From Ruegeria sp. PrR005 (lineage in GTDB: Bacteria; Pseudomonadota; Alphaproteobacteria; Rhodobacterales; Rhodobacteraceae), in NCBI RefSeq assembly GCF_010500245.1, contig NZ_JAAGOX010000011.1, positions 620,001-684,000 on the forward strand: a DNA stretch of 64,000 nucleotides. Reading direction: 5' to 3'. The notes beneath the pieces are model-generated. The model was not told the DNA's origin and ran no database searches. It saw only the letters and a list, made by a program, of their open reading frames with translations. The first letter of the stretch is position 1, and each line of letters opens with the position of its first letter. A program made the translations under genes and the position numbers. This document shows, piece by piece, positions 53,941 to 63,074 of the stretch.

Positions 53941-54939
53941 ATGGACGCCAAGGTGAACACGAAACCGCATGACCGGCTGGCCGCCACCCTGTCCTCGGAA
54001 ATGCAGGACGTGAACGCGCTGATCCGTACCCGTATGGCATCGGAACATGCGCCGCGCATCCCCGAGGTGACCGCCCATCTGGTCGAGGCCGGCGGCAAGC
54101 GTCTGCGCCCGATGCTGACGCTGGCGGCGGCGCGGCTCTGCGGCTATCAGGGCAGCGATCACGTCAAGCTGGCCGCAACGGTCGAGTTCATCCATACCGC
54201 CACCCTGCTGCATGACGATGTGGTCGACGAAAGCGCCCAGCGGCGCGGACGCCCCACCGCCAACCTGCTCTGGGACAACAAATCCTCGGTATTGGTGGGT
54301 GATTACCTGTTTGCCCGCAGTTTTCAGTTGATGGTCGAGACGAACTCGCTGCGGGTGCTCGATATTCTGGCCAATGCCGCCGCGACCATCGCCGAGGGCG
54401 AGGTGCTGCAAATGACTGCGGCGACCGACCTGAAAACGGATGAAAGCGTTTATCTGAAGGTTGTGCGCGGCAAGACAGCGGCGCTGTTTTCGGCGGCGAC
54501 CGAGGTTGGCGGCGTGATCGCGGGCGCGCCCGAAGCGCAGGTCAAGGCGCTGTTCGACTATGGCGACGCGCTCGGGATCGCGTTCCAGATCGCCGACGAT
54601 CTGCTCGACTATCAAGGCGACGCCAAGGCCACGGGCAAGAACGTGGGCGACGATTTCCGCGAGCGCAAGCTGACCCTGCCGGTGATCAAGGCGGTGACGC
54701 AGGCCACCGACGAAGAGCGCGCTTTCTGGGTGCGCACCATCGAAAAAGGCAAGCAAGTCGAAGGCGACCTGGAACAGGCGCTGGCGCTGATGGAGAAATA
54801 CGGCACCCTGGCGGCCACGCGAGCGGATGCTCAGGCTTGGGCGGCCAAGGCGCGCGCGGCGCTGGATGTGCTGCCCAGCCACGAGATTCGCACCATGCTG
54901 AGCGACCTGGCCGATTACGTGGTCTCACGGCTGAACTGA
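53941..54939 (+). CDS. Long-chain polyprenyl diphosphate synthase
   Basis: 332 residues. Trans-prenyltransferase with the two Asp-rich motifs LLHDDVVDE (first, DDxxD) and IADDLLDYQGD (second, DDxxD), and KTAALFSAATEVGG. It makes the side chain of ubiquinone (probably ubiquinone-10, decaprenyl, in this group; chain length not readable). Large aromatic residues before the first motif are absent, consistent with a long product. ATG follows AAAGAAGAACGAAG. Confidence 0.92.
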   Translation: MDAKVNTKPHDRLAATLSSEMQDVNALIRTRMASEHAPRIPEVTAHLVEAGGKRLRPMLTLAAARLCGYQGSDHVKLAATVEFIHTATLLHDDVVDESAQRRGRPTANLLWDNKSSVLVGDYLFARSFQLMVETNSLRVLDILANAAATIAEGEVLQMTAATDLKTDESVYLKVVRGKTAALFSAATEVGGVIAGAPEAQVKALFDYGDALGIAFQIADDLLDYQGDAKATGKNVGDDFRERKLTLPVIKAVTQATDEERAFWVRTIEKGKQVEGDLEQALALMEKYGTLAATRADAQAWAAKARAALDVLPSHEIRTMLSDLADYVVSRLN

Positions 54940-54945
54940 GGCAAA

Positions 54946-55008
54946 GGGGGCGCTGCCCCCTCGGCCCTCGCGGGCCTCACCCCCGGAGTATTTTTGGGCG
55001 AAATGAAG
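54946..55008 (+). repeat. Hairpin and roseobacter-type intergenic element, copy 5
   Basis: GGGGGCGCTGCCCCC (54946-54960) starts 7 bp after the stop, and CCCCCGGAGTATTTTTGGGC begins at 54980, followed by GAAATGAAG. The hairpin can act as the terminator of the polyprenyl synthase gene. Confidence 0.65.
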
Positions 55009-55019
55009 GGCTGGGCGGG

Positions 55020-55859
55020 CTAAAGAACACGCCCGTGAGTACACCACCACTCTGGATGCTCAAGAAATAGCACGGCCTTGGCAACCGACTTGGCGGAATG
55101 CCCATCGGGCGGGAATAGACCGAAACAGGTGGCCCCCGAACCGGACATGCCGGCGAAAAGCGCCCCGGCGTCGCGCAGGGCGTCCAGCACATCGGCGATC
55201 ACCGGCTGCTGCGCGATGGCGGGCGCGGCCAGATCGTTGCGCTGACCGCCAAGCCAGGAGATGAACGCGGGCAGATCGCGCCAGTGTGGCAGATCCGGTT
55301 CCATAGGCGGGTTTTCCTTGACCGTCAGCATTCTGAAAACAGCGGGTGTCGAAACCGCGACGCGCGGGTTGACCAGCACGATATCCATTTCCGGGAGCTG
55401 CGGCACCGGGTCCAGGCGCTCGCCGATCCCGCGCATGCGGGCGGGCGAGGTGGACAAGCAGACCGGAACGTCGGCGCCAAGCGTCAACACCTGCTCCGCT
55501 CCGGGCATTGGCAGATCCCACAATTGCGACAGGGCCCCCAAAGTGGCGGCTGCATCCGCCGACCCGCCACCGATGCCCGAGGCCACCGGCAACCGTTTCG
55601 TCAGGGTGATCGCGGCGCCGCGCCCGGGCGCCAGCAGCCGCGCCGCGCGCAGCACCAGGTTGTCTGGCTCGGCGGACAGCCCGCCAGCCTCTGGCCCGTC
55701 GATCTCCAACGACAGCGCGTCCGAGGGTGCCACTCGGATCCTGTCACCGACACTGGCAAAGACCACCAGCGAATCGAGCAGGTGATAGCCATCGTCGCGC
55801 TGGCCGGTCACATGCAGGGTCAGATTGATCTTGGCCGGCGCAAAGGCCTCAATCGCCAT
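55020..55859 (-). CDS. ispE: 4-diphosphocytidyl-2-C-methyl-D-erythritol kinase
   Basis: MEP-pathway GHMP kinase. 279 residues: [22 protein letters not shown] (N-terminal signature with the catalytic Lys), ATP motif [18 protein letters not shown], and C-terminal [13 protein letters not shown]. Overlaps the preceding TPR gene by 11 nt (its ATG lies within the TPR stop region). Supplies isoprenoid precursors for the neighbouring polyprenyl synthase. Confidence 0.95.
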   Translation of the reverse strand: MAIEAFAPAKINLTLHVTGQRDDGYHLLDSLVVFASVGDRIRVAPSDALSLEIDGPEAGGLSAEPDNLVLRAARLLAPGRGAAITLTKRLPVASGIGGGSADAAATLGALSQLWDLPMPGAEQVLTLGADVPVCLSTSPARMRGIGERLDPVPQLPEMDIVLVNPRVAVSTPAVFRMLTVKENPPMEPDLPHWRDLPAFISWLGGQRNDLAAPAIAQQPVIADVLDALRDAGALFAGMSGSGATCFGLFPPDGHSAKSVAKAVLFLEHPEWWCTHGRVL

Positions 55860-57561
55860 TGGCCACCTTCAGGGGTGGCGATCCTTCCTCGGCCAGAACG
55901 GCGTCCAGACCGGTTTCCAGCTTGCGTCGGATCCGGTCGGGATCGGCCTCGCCATCGGTATCCTCGGGCTTGATGAAAGACAGCGCGCGCCGCCACTGGA
56001 ACTCGGCCTCGCGCACCCGCCCCACGGCCCAAAGCACATCGCCCAGATGGTCGTTGACCACCGGGTCCACCGGCATCAGCTCGACCGCGCGCTCCATATG
56101 GCCCACTGCCTCGTCATAGCGACCGAGGCGGAACAGCACCCAACCAAGGCTGTCGACGATATAGCCGCTGTCAGGCCGCGCGGCGACGGCGCGCTGGATC
56201 AGGTCCAGCGCCTCGTCCAGTTTCTGCTGCTTCTCGACCAGCGAATAACCGAGGTAATTCAACACTTGCGGCTGGTCCGGGTTCAGCGCCAGGGCGGCGC
56301 GGAAATCGGCTTCGGCCTTGTCCCAGTTGCCCAGGCGCTCGTTGCAGATGCCGCGGGCATAGTGAAGGAACCAGAGGTTCGGCGCCTCGCCTTCGGTCAG
56401 TTCAAGCGCCCGGTCATAAGCGACTGCGGCCTTGTCATAGCTTTCCTGCTGGCGTTGCAGGTCACCCAGAGAGATATAGGCTTGGGGCTGGTTCGGGTAT
56501 TCCTTGGCGAGCTTTTCCAGCACTTCGATCGCGGCGTCAGGCTTGGCCGCGCGGCGCAGCGCCTCGGCCCGGCCCAGTTCGGCGGCATGGTAATCGGGAC
56601 TGTCGGACGGGATTTTCTTGTACGTGGCCTCTGCCAGGTCGAACTGGCCCATTTCCTCAAGCAACCCGGCCGTCATCAACAGGGCGTCGATGTGATCGGG
56701 GCGCAGGAAAACGGCGGTGCGGATATAGACCAGCGTATAATCGTCGGACGCCTCGCCGTTCAGGGCGGCCCCGATGGTAAAGAACACCTCGGCCAGCCCG
56801 TCCTCGACCGAGCGCACCAGCGAGAACGGCAGGGTTTCACCGGCCGCCAGCCGGTCCGCAATGTCACTCAGCGCCGGATCGAAGCCGCTGGCGAACACAT
56901 CGCGGAGCATCTCCAGCGCCTGTTCGTTACGGTCGAGCTGCGACAGAATTTCCGCCCGGGCGATGGCGGCCCTGCGCGAGATCGTCGTCAAGGCGCCATC
57001 ATCGGCGGAAAACAGGGCCTCGGCGCCTTCGAAATCGCCGACCGAGGCCAGGGCCATCGCCTTGTGGTAATAAGCAAACCCGCGCAGGCCCGCCTCGTCC
57101 GCCACCACATCGAACTGTGCCAGCGCCTTGGCCACCGACCCGGTGCCCATATGGGCCCAGCCGGCAATCAGCCCGTCGACCAGCTTGCCTACCGCGCGGC
57201 TTTCGGAGTCACGGTCCAGGACCTCCTGAAACTTTCCCTCGGCCAGCAGGTTCGCGATCACAGCGATACTGGCGACCTGGCTCTTGAGGCCCATCGCCTC
57301 CATCTGCTCGGCGATGGTCACGGCCTGATCCATCCGACCGAGGGCCAGTTGCGACAGCACGACATTTTCCAGAAGCGCCGGATTCTTGGGGTCGAAAGCC
57401 AGCGCGCGAACATAATGTTCCGCGGCGGCTTCGAAATCGTTGGCATAGGCGGCCTGTCGCGCGGCCAGATACGAACCCGCGGCCACGTCTGCGCCAACCG
57501 GGAATGCAACTGCCGACAGCAATGCCGCCAGCACCGTCTTTCTGACCAGAGAAATCGCCAA
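55849..57561 (-). CDS. TPR repeat exported protein
   Basis: About 570 residues. I place the start at a TTG preceded by AAAGGCGG, giving the signal peptide [24 protein letters not shown]; a GTG further up at 57645 is in frame but adds 28 odd residues. Tetratricopeptide repeats occupy roughly 40-130 and 330-540 (for example [20 protein letters not shown] and [20 protein letters not shown]). Periplasmic or membrane-tethered scaffold of unknown partner. Overlap with ispE suggests one transcript. Confidence 0.8.
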   Translation of the reverse strand: MAISLVRKTVLAALLSAVAFPVGADVAAGSYLAARQAAYANDFEAAAEHYVRALAFDPKNPALLENVVLSQLALGRMDQAVTIAEQMEAMGLKSQVASIAVIANLLAEGKFQEVLDRDSESRAVGKLVDGLIAGWAHMGTGSVAKALAQFDVVADEAGLRGFAYYHKAMALASVGDFEGAEALFSADDGALTTISRRAAIARAEILSQLDRNEQALEMLRDVFASGFDPALSDIADRLAAGETLPFSLVRSVEDGLAEVFFTIGAALNGEASDDYTLVYIRTAVFLRPDHIDALLMTAGLLEEMGQFDLAEATYKKIPSDSPDYHAAELGRAEALRRAAKPDAAIEVLEKLAKEYPNQPQAYISLGDLQRQQESYDKAAVAYDRALELTEGEAPNLWFLHYARGICNERLGNWDKAEADFRAALALNPDQPQVLNYLGYSLVEKQQKLDEALDLIQRAVAARPDSGYIVDSLGWVLFRLGRYDEAVGHMERAVELMPVDPVVNDHLGDVLWAVGRVREAEFQWRRALSFIKPEDTDGEADPDRIRRKLETGLDAVLAEEGSPPLKVANGD

Positions 57562-57680
57562 GGGTCCGCCTTTCCTGCTGCCTTGTCCAAAGCTAGGGCG
57601 TAGCAGGGTCCGGTGCAATGGCCGAAGCACGGGAAGGCTGGTCACAATCGCTCAACGGCATGTCTTTGCCTGCTCGTGCC

Positions 57681-57710
57681 GCAAAAGAAAACGCCGGGCA
57701 GGGCCCGGCG
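57681..57710 (-). terminator. Intrinsic terminator after etfD
   Basis: Minus-strand stem CGCCGGGC / GCCCGGCG (57692-57710) with a 3-nt loop, followed by TTTTCTTTTGC. 23 bp after the stop codon. Confidence 0.88.
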
Positions 57711-57733
57711 CTGTCCACTGTGAAGAGGCCCCA

Positions 57734-59380
57734 TCACATATTGGGATAGTTCGGCCCGTCGCCCCCCTGCGGCGTGACCCAGGTGATGTTCTGGCTGGGG
57801 TCTTTGATATCGCAGGTCTTGCAGTGCACGCAGTTCTGGAAGTTGACCACGAAGCGCGGGCCGCTCTCGTCCTCGACCACTTCGTAGACACCCGCCGGGC
57901 AATAGCGCTGCGCCGGTTCGGCGTATTTCGGCAGGTTCACCTTGACCGGTACATCCGGGTCGGTCAGCCGCAGGTGACAAGGCTGGCTTTCCTCGTGGTT
58001 GGTAGCAGCAAAGGACACGTTGGTCAGCCGGTCAAAGCTGATTGTGCCATCGGGCTTGGGATAGTCGATCGGCTTGTGCTTGCTGGCCTCTTCGGTCGCG
58101 GCCGCGTCGGTCTTGCCATGACCCAGGGTGCCGAACAACGAGAAACCCAGCGTGTTGGTCCACATGTCGAGCCCGCCCAGCGCCAGCGAGGGCACCAACC
58201 CCCACTTGGACCACATCGGCTTGACGTTACGGACCTTTTTCAGGTCCTTGCCGATGGCGCCAGTGCGCACTTCGGTCTCATACGCGCTCAACTCGTCCGA
58301 CTGGCGACCCGCCTGGATCGCGTCATACGCGGCCTCGGCCGCGGCCTTGCCAGACAGCATGGCGTTATGGTTGCCCTTGATGCGCGGCACGTTGACCATG
58401 CCGACCGAACAGCCCAGCAGCGCCACGCCGGGCGCCACCATCTTGGGCATCGACTGGTATCCGCCCTCGGTGATGGCGCGGGCGCCATAGGCGACGCGCT
58501 TGCCGCCCTTCAGCAGCTCGGCCACCATCGGATGATGCTTGAACCGCTGGAATTCCATATAGGGGAACAGGTGCGGGTTCTTGTAGTTCAGGTGCACCAC
58601 AAAACCCACATAGACCTGATTGTTATCCAGGTGGTAGATGAACGAGCCACCGCCCGCATTGCCGCCCAGAGGCCAGCCCATGGTATGGGTCACGGTGCCT
58701 TCGCGGTGCTTGGCCGGGTCGATCTCCCAGATCTCTTTCATGCCAATGCCGAATTTCTGCGGCTCCTTGCCCTTTTGCAGGTCGTATTTGGCGATCACTT
58801 CCTTGGCCAGCGAGCCGCGCACCCCTTCGGACAGGAAGACATATTTGCCGTGCAGCTCCATCCCCGGCTCGGTGTTGGGGCCATAGGACCCGTCCGCCTC
58901 AAGGCCGAAGACACCGGCAACCACGCCCTTGACCTCGCCATTGTCGCCATAGACCAGTTCGGAACAGGACATGCCGGGGAAAATCTCGACACCCAGTTCC
59001 TCGGCCTGTTCGGCCATCCAGCGACAGACATTGGCCATCGACACGATGTAATTGCCGTGGTTGTTCATCAGCGGCGGCATCGGCCAGTTCGGTACACGGA
59101 TCTGCCCGGCCTCCCCCAGGACATAGAAGTTGTCCGCTTTCACCGGCACGTTCAGGGGGGCGCCTTTTTCCTTCCAGTCGGGGATCAGCGCATCCAGGCC
59201 GCAGGGATCCAACACCGCGCCCGACAGGATATGCGCGCCCACTTCCGAGCCCTTTTCCAGCACGACGACATTCAGGTCGGCATCGAGCTGTTTCAGACGA
59301 ATGGCCGCCGACAGGCCCGCCGGACCCGCCCCGACGATCACCACGTCATATTCCATCGCTTCGCGTTCAATCTCGGCCAT
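57734..59380 (-). CDS. etfD: Electron transfer flavoprotein-ubiquinone oxidoreductase
   Basis: Membrane-associated FAD and [4Fe-4S] enzyme that passes electrons from ETF (acyl-CoA and amine dehydrogenases) to ubiquinone. 548 residues: DVVIVGAGPAGLSAAIRLKQ, the amphipathic quinone region, and four cysteines at the C-terminus in the order CPAGVY, then CVHCKTCDI. The ATG after AAGGAGCGTCACG is chosen; the open frame extends 17 codons upstream. Confidence 0.95.
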   Translation of the reverse strand: MAEIEREAMEYDVVIVGAGPAGLSAAIRLKQLDADLNVVVLEKGSEVGAHILSGAVLDPCGLDALIPDWKEKGAPLNVPVKADNFYVLGEAGQIRVPNWPMPPLMNNHGNYIVSMANVCRWMAEQAEELGVEIFPGMSCSELVYGDNGEVKGVVAGVFGLEADGSYGPNTEPGMELHGKYVFLSEGVRGSLAKEVIAKYDLQKGKEPQKFGIGMKEIWEIDPAKHREGTVTHTMGWPLGGNAGGGSFIYHLDNNQVYVGFVVHLNYKNPHLFPYMEFQRFKHHPMVAELLKGGKRVAYGARAITEGGYQSMPKMVAPGVALLGCSVGMVNVPRIKGNHNAMLSGKAAAEAAYDAIQAGRQSDELSAYETEVRTGAIGKDLKKVRNVKPMWSKWGLVPSLALGGLDMWTNTLGFSLFGTLGHGKTDAAATEEASKHKPIDYPKPDGTISFDRLTNVSFAATNHEESQPCHLRLTDPDVPVKVNLPKYAEPAQRYCPAGVYEVVEDESGPRFVVNFQNCVHCKTCDIKDPSQNITWVTPQGGDGPNYPNM

Positions 59381-59611
59381 CGTGACGCTCCTTGGCTTTG
59401 GTTTGGCTCTCCGGTCGCGGGCCGGACGCAATAAAGTTTCGCGTTTGATTACAGGCTATGCAGGTCAAGCGTCAATTGAAACGCGAGGTTATATTCGCAC
59501 ATGCAGCATTTCCCCGGCCTGTTGCGGGTGTTTGCAGGCGTTTCGGGATCATTTGCCGCAACCCCGGGAATCGCCGTACTCTGCCCTCACCCTTTTATCT
59601 GGAGAGATTGA

Positions 59612-59920
59612 ATGCCCGTATCCTTGCAAGTCGCCTATCCCGCCCGCGACGACACCAGCTTCGATTACGACTACTACCTCACCACCCACATGGGTCTGGT
59701 CGCCGAACACATGGGCCCCCACATCCAGAACACGGTTGTGACCAAAGGTTTGGCTGGCGGCCCCGACACGCCGCCGCCGTTTCACGCGATTGCTACCATC
59801 GTGTTCGCCGACCAGAACGCGATGAACGCGGCGATGGCCGCAGCCGGACCGGTGGTCGCCGACATCCCCAATTTCTACAACCAGGCGCCGCAGATGCTGA
59901 TCGGCGAAGTGGTCGGCTGA
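59612..59920 (+). CDS. EthD family small protein
   Basis: 102 residues: MPVSLQVAYPARDDTSFDYDYYLTTHMGLVAEHMGPHIQ, the ethyl-tert-butyl-ether-degradation EthD pattern of a ferredoxin-like dimer. ATG follows GGAGAG. Ends 8 bp from the convergent SoxR gene. Function not assignable; EthD proteins often accompany cytochrome P450s, absent here. Confidence 0.78.
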   Translation: MPVSLQVAYPARDDTSFDYDYYLTTHMGLVAEHMGPHIQNTVVTKGLAGGPDTPPPFHAIATIVFADQNAMNAAMAAAGPVVADIPNFYNQAPQMLIGEVVG

Positions 59921-59927
59921 ACTGGGG

Positions 59928-60383
59928 TCAGAGGCTCTCTGCCTCGTCCAGGACGAGGCGGGGGCCGGGCCCCTTGCTCGCCGCGCGATCGGCCGGATTG
60001 TACAGCGCGCAATTGGGCAGGCTGAGACAGCCGCAACCGATACAGCCGTCCAGATTGTCGCGCAGCCGCTCCAGCGTTGCGATTCGCTGGTTCAGACGGT
60101 CGCGCAGCCTGGTGCTGATACGGGTCCAGTCGGCGCGCGTGGGGGTCCGGTTGCCGGGCAGCCCGGCCAGGACATCGCGAATCTCTGGCAGGGTCAGCCC
60201 CAGCTGTTGCGCGATCATGACAAAGCTCAACCGCCGCAGGTCGGCGCGTTGATAGCGCCGCTGCCCGCCCGCATTGCGCCAGGGCGCGATCAGACCTTGG
60301 GTTTCGTAATAGCGGATCGCCGACACCGCTAACCCAGTGCGCCGGGCCAATGCACCGATCGAGAGACCTTCGGAAGCGGGCAT
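59928..60383 (-). CDS. soxR: Redox-sensitive MerR regulator SoxR
   Basis: 151-residue MerR-family regulator. N-terminal HTH SIGALARRTGLAVSAIRYYETQGLI, a dimer helix, and a C-terminal [2Fe-2S] site C-x2-C-x-C-x5-C (Cys114, 117, 119, 125), the SoxR signature. Start placed at MPASEG, after AGGA 8 bp upstream; an ATG five codons earlier is possible. In most alphaproteobacteria SoxR senses redox-active compounds and acts without SoxS. The divergent VOC gene is a likely target. Confidence 0.92.
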   Translation of the reverse strand: MPASEGLSIGALARRTGLAVSAIRYYETQGLIAPWRNAGGQRRYQRADLRRLSFVMIAQQLGLTLPEIRDVLAGLPGNRTPTRADWTRISTRLRDRLNQRIATLERLRDNLDGCIGCGCLSLPNCALYNPADRAASKGPGPRLVLDEAESL

Positions 60384-60403
60384 ATTTTTTTCCTGCATAG
60401 ACC

Positions 60404-60434
60404 TTGACCTAAAGTTAGGTTTAGAAATTATCTT
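60404..60434 (+). promoter_or_regulatory. SoxR-type promoter between soxR and the VOC gene
   Basis: Palindrome ACCTAAAGTTAGGT at 60407-60420. A possible -35 TTGACC (60404-60409) and -10 TATCTT (60429-60434) would be 19 bp apart, the over-long spacer typical of MerR-controlled promoters, with the palindrome between them. Fits activation of the plus-strand VOC gene. Confidence 0.6.
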
Positions 60435-60467
60435 CACTCGTGGCAACAGAGCAAAAGGATGATTTTC

Positions 60468-60848
60468 ATGAAGGCCACACTGGAACACGCAAACTTCACC
60501 GTCGCCGACCCCAAGGCGACTGCCGCATGGCTGAACACGGTATTCGGCTGGAAAACCCGCTGGGAGGGCGCCGCGATAGCCGGTGGCTATACCGTGCATG
60601 TGGGCGACGCCGACACCTATCTGGCGCTTTACGCCCCGCCCGCGCCGGTCGCCTCGGCCGAGACCAGCTATGACGTGATCGGCGGGCTGAACCACGTGGG
60701 CGTTCTGGTCGATGATATCGACGCGACCGAGGAAAGGGTGCGCGCCGCGGGCTTCACCCCGCATAACCACGCCGATTACGAACCCGGGCGGCGGTTCTAT
60801 TTCGACGATGACAATGGCATCGAATTCGAGGTGATCAGCTACGCATAA
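60468..60848 (+). CDS. VOC/glyoxalase superfamily protein
   Basis: 126 residues, single vicinal-oxygen-chelate domain: LEHANFTVADPKATAAWLNTVFGWKTRWEG then GLNHVGVLVDDIDATEERVRAAGF. Potential metal His/Glu in HANF, NHVGV and EFEVIS. ATG at MKATLEH follows AAAGGA 8 bp before; an ATG three codons upstream is less suited. Divergent from soxR; likely SoxR-controlled. Confidence 0.78.
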   Translation: MKATLEHANFTVADPKATAAWLNTVFGWKTRWEGAAIAGGYTVHVGDADTYLALYAPPAPVASAETSYDVIGGLNHVGVLVDDIDATEERVRAAGFTPHNHADYEPGRRFYFDDDNGIEFEVISYA

Positions 60849-60983
60849 GGCGGGGTTCTGCCCAACCACCGCTTGTCCCCTCTTGCATTCCACGCCCGGT
60901 TTGGGTCAGGTAAACAGCAACCCAACAGTCGCCCCGACGCATCGCGCGGCGGGGCGATGCAATTTCTGCGTGGACGAGAAGAG

Positions 60984-61454
60984 ATGGAAAAGATCCCAAT
61001 GACGCCTTCGGGCCATGCCGCGCTCGAGGCAGAACTGAAGCAACTCAAAAGCGTCGAGCGTCCGGCCATCATCCAGGCGATCGCCGAAGCGCGCGAGCAT
61101 GGCGACCTGTCGGAAAACGCTGAGTACCATTCTGCCCGGGAAAAGCAGTCCTTCATCGAAGGCCGCATCAAGGAGCTCGAAGGCGTGCTGTCGCTGGCCG
61201 ACGTAATCGACCCCGCGAAGCTGTCCGGCTCGGTCAAGTTCGGCGCCCGCGTGACGCTGGTGGACGAAGACACCGACGAGGAAAAGACCTGGCGCATCGT
61301 CGGCGAGCACGAGGCCAATATCGAAAACGGCCTCTTGAACATCAAATCGCCCATCGCCCGCGCCCTGATCGGCAAGGACGAAGGCGACAGCGTCGAAGTG
61401 AACACCCCCGGCGGCATCAAAGCCTATGAGATCCTGAGTATCGAGTACTCCTGA
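60984..61454 (+). CDS. greA: Transcription elongation factor GreA
   Basis: 156 residues. N-terminal coiled-coil [21 protein letters not shown] and [22 protein letters not shown] (the acidic tip DLSENAEY that rescues backtracked RNA polymerase), C-terminal FKBP-like domain ending [22 protein letters not shown] precedes the ATG. Followed 12 bp later by a membrane protein gene in the same direction. Confidence 0.96.
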   Translation: MEKIPMTPSGHAALEAELKQLKSVERPAIIQAIAEAREHGDLSENAEYHSAREKQSFIEGRIKELEGVLSLADVIDPAKLSGSVKFGARVTLVDEDTDEEKTWRIVGEHEANIENGLLNIKSPIARALIGKDEGDSVEVNTPGGIKAYEILSIEYS

Positions 61455-61466
61455 CGGAGCCTGAAC

Positions 61467-62474
61467 ATGTCCGGCAAAACGCCAGACCGCGACCCCGCCC
61501 GCCCTTCTCCGATTGGGCTCTATGACCGGCCCAGGCGGCCCAGTGTCACGGGTGTCGAAATCGTGGCGCTGGTGCTGACGGTTCTTTGGCTGTTGGTCTC
61601 GGTCTACATCTTTTTCATCGCCGAGGCCGGATCCGGTCAGGGCGTTGGCGTCATCGTGTCGATGATGGCCATCTTCCTGCCGGTTGCAATGATCTGGGTC
61701 GCGGCAACCGCGACCCGGGCCAGCCGCGTCATGCGCGAGGAAAGCCAGCGGCTGCAAGCCGCGATCGACGCGATCCGGCAGGCCTATATCACGCAACAGC
61801 AACGCCATGCGGCGGGCCACGAACCCTCTGTCACCAAGAAGCTGGACGAAATCGCCGCCGCCGCGAAGAAAACCGAAACCGCGCTGGCGACGTTCCACAC
61901 GTCGCGTCGCGACAGGCCCCCGGTGCCGCTCTCGGTTCCGGTCGAGACCCTGGGTGATCAGGGATCGCTGGAGCTTGGCACCCCGGCCGAGGCGCTGTCA
62001 CCACCGCTGTCGACCGAGGATCTGATCCGCGCGTTGCATTTCCCGGAAACGGCTGAGGATACCGAGGGTTTCGCGGCGCTGCGCCGCGCGCTCAAGGATC
62101 GCAAGGCCGCGCAATTGATCCAGGCGTCCCAGGATGTTCTGACCCTGCTCAGCCAGGAAGGCATCTATATGGACGACCTGCGCCCCGACATGGCCCGGCC
62201 CGAAGTCTGGCGCCAGTTCGCCCAGGGCGCGCGCGGGCGCGCGGTGGCCGGTCTCGGCGGCGTCCGGGATCGCTCCTCGCTGGCGCTGACCGCTGGACGC
62301 ATGAAGCAGGACCCGATCTTTCGCGATGCCGCGCATCACTTCCTGCGCCTCTTCGACCGGATGCTGACCGGGTTCGAGGCCCAGGCGACCGATCAGGAGA
62401 TATCGGCGCTTGGCGACACCCGCACCGCCCGCGCCTTCATGCTGTTGGGGCGCGTCGCCGGAACCTTCGACTGA
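61467..62474 (+). CDS. Conserved membrane protein, unknown function
   Basis: 335 residues. Two membrane helices near the N-terminus (GVEIVALVLTVLWLLVSVYIFFI and VGVIVSMMAIFLPVAMIWV), then a helical region with QRLQAAIDAIRQAY likely coiled coil, and a soluble C-terminal domain. ATG follows GACGGAGCC. No family recognised; probably a Rhodobacteraceae-conserved protein. May be cotranscribed with greA. Confidence 0.72.
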   Translation: MSGKTPDRDPARPSPIGLYDRPRRPSVTGVEIVALVLTVLWLLVSVYIFFIAEAGSGQGVGVIVSMMAIFLPVAMIWVAATATRASRVMREESQRLQAAIDAIRQAYITQQQRHAAGHEPSVTKKLDEIAAAAKKTETALATFHTSRRDRPPVPLSVPVETLGDQGSLELGTPAEALSPPLSTEDLIRALHFPETAEDTEGFAALRRALKDRKAAQLIQASQDVLTLLSQEGIYMDDLRPDMARPEVWRQFAQGARGRAVAGLGGVRDRSSLALTAGRMKQDPIFRDAAHHFLRLFDRMLTGFEAQATDQEISALGDTRTARAFMLLGRVAGTFD

Positions 62475-62483
62475 TACCGCGCC

Positions 62484-63074
62484 CTATCCTGTCAAGGGCA
62501 GCCGCATCCGGGTGGCGGAGCGGAACCCGAACACCCAGGCCAGCGGCCCGGTGTGTTCAGTGCCGGTGGCCACAAACCCCACCCGTTCATACAGCGCCTT
62601 TGCGCGCGGGTTGCTGTCGATGACATCCAGCTGCACCTCGCCCGCGCCAGACCTTTCGGCCTCGGCCCGGATCGCCGCCAACAGGGCGCTGCCAACCCCT
62701 TGGCCCCGCGCACGCTCATCGACAAAGATGCCATCCATCTGAAACACGCCCGGTTGCAGCGGTCGCTCCAGGAGTTCCAACAAAGGCCCCCGCCACAAGG
62801 CGCCGACCCAGCCATAAACCCGGGCCAGATCGCCCATCCCTGCATCGACCAGCCCGCCTTCGGCGGTCTTGAACCCGGCAAGCCCCAGCATCTGCCCTTT
62901 CCCGTCCCGCGCGCCGAGCGCAAAGCGCGGATCAAGCGCCGGGTGGAGAAAGCGCAAGGCCCTGTCCTCTGGCCCCAGCACCCGGCCCAGCTTGGCCGCG
63001 AAGGCCTGCCAGAACAGGCGCGCGGCCTCTGGCCGCTCGCTTTCGTCAAAGCCCCGGTTGATGCGCAGGGTCAC
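62484..63074 (-). CDS. GNAT family N-acetyltransferase
   Basis: 196 residues; GNAT acetyl-CoA motif in VDERARGQGVGSALLAAIR (R-x2-G-x-G), plus ALYERVGF near the end. The GTG start overlaps the moeA stop by 4 nt (GTGA), so it is likely coupled to moeA. Substrate unknown. Confidence 0.83.
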   Translation of the reverse strand: MTLRINRGFDESERPEAARLFWQAFAAKLGRVLGPEDRALRFLHPALDPRFALGARDGKGQMLGLAGFKTAEGGLVDAGMGDLARVYGWVGALWRGPLLELLERPLQPGVFQMDGIFVDERARGQGVGSALLAAIRAEAERSGAGEVQLDVIDSNPRAKALYERVGFVATGTEHTGPLAWVFGFRSATRMRLPLTG

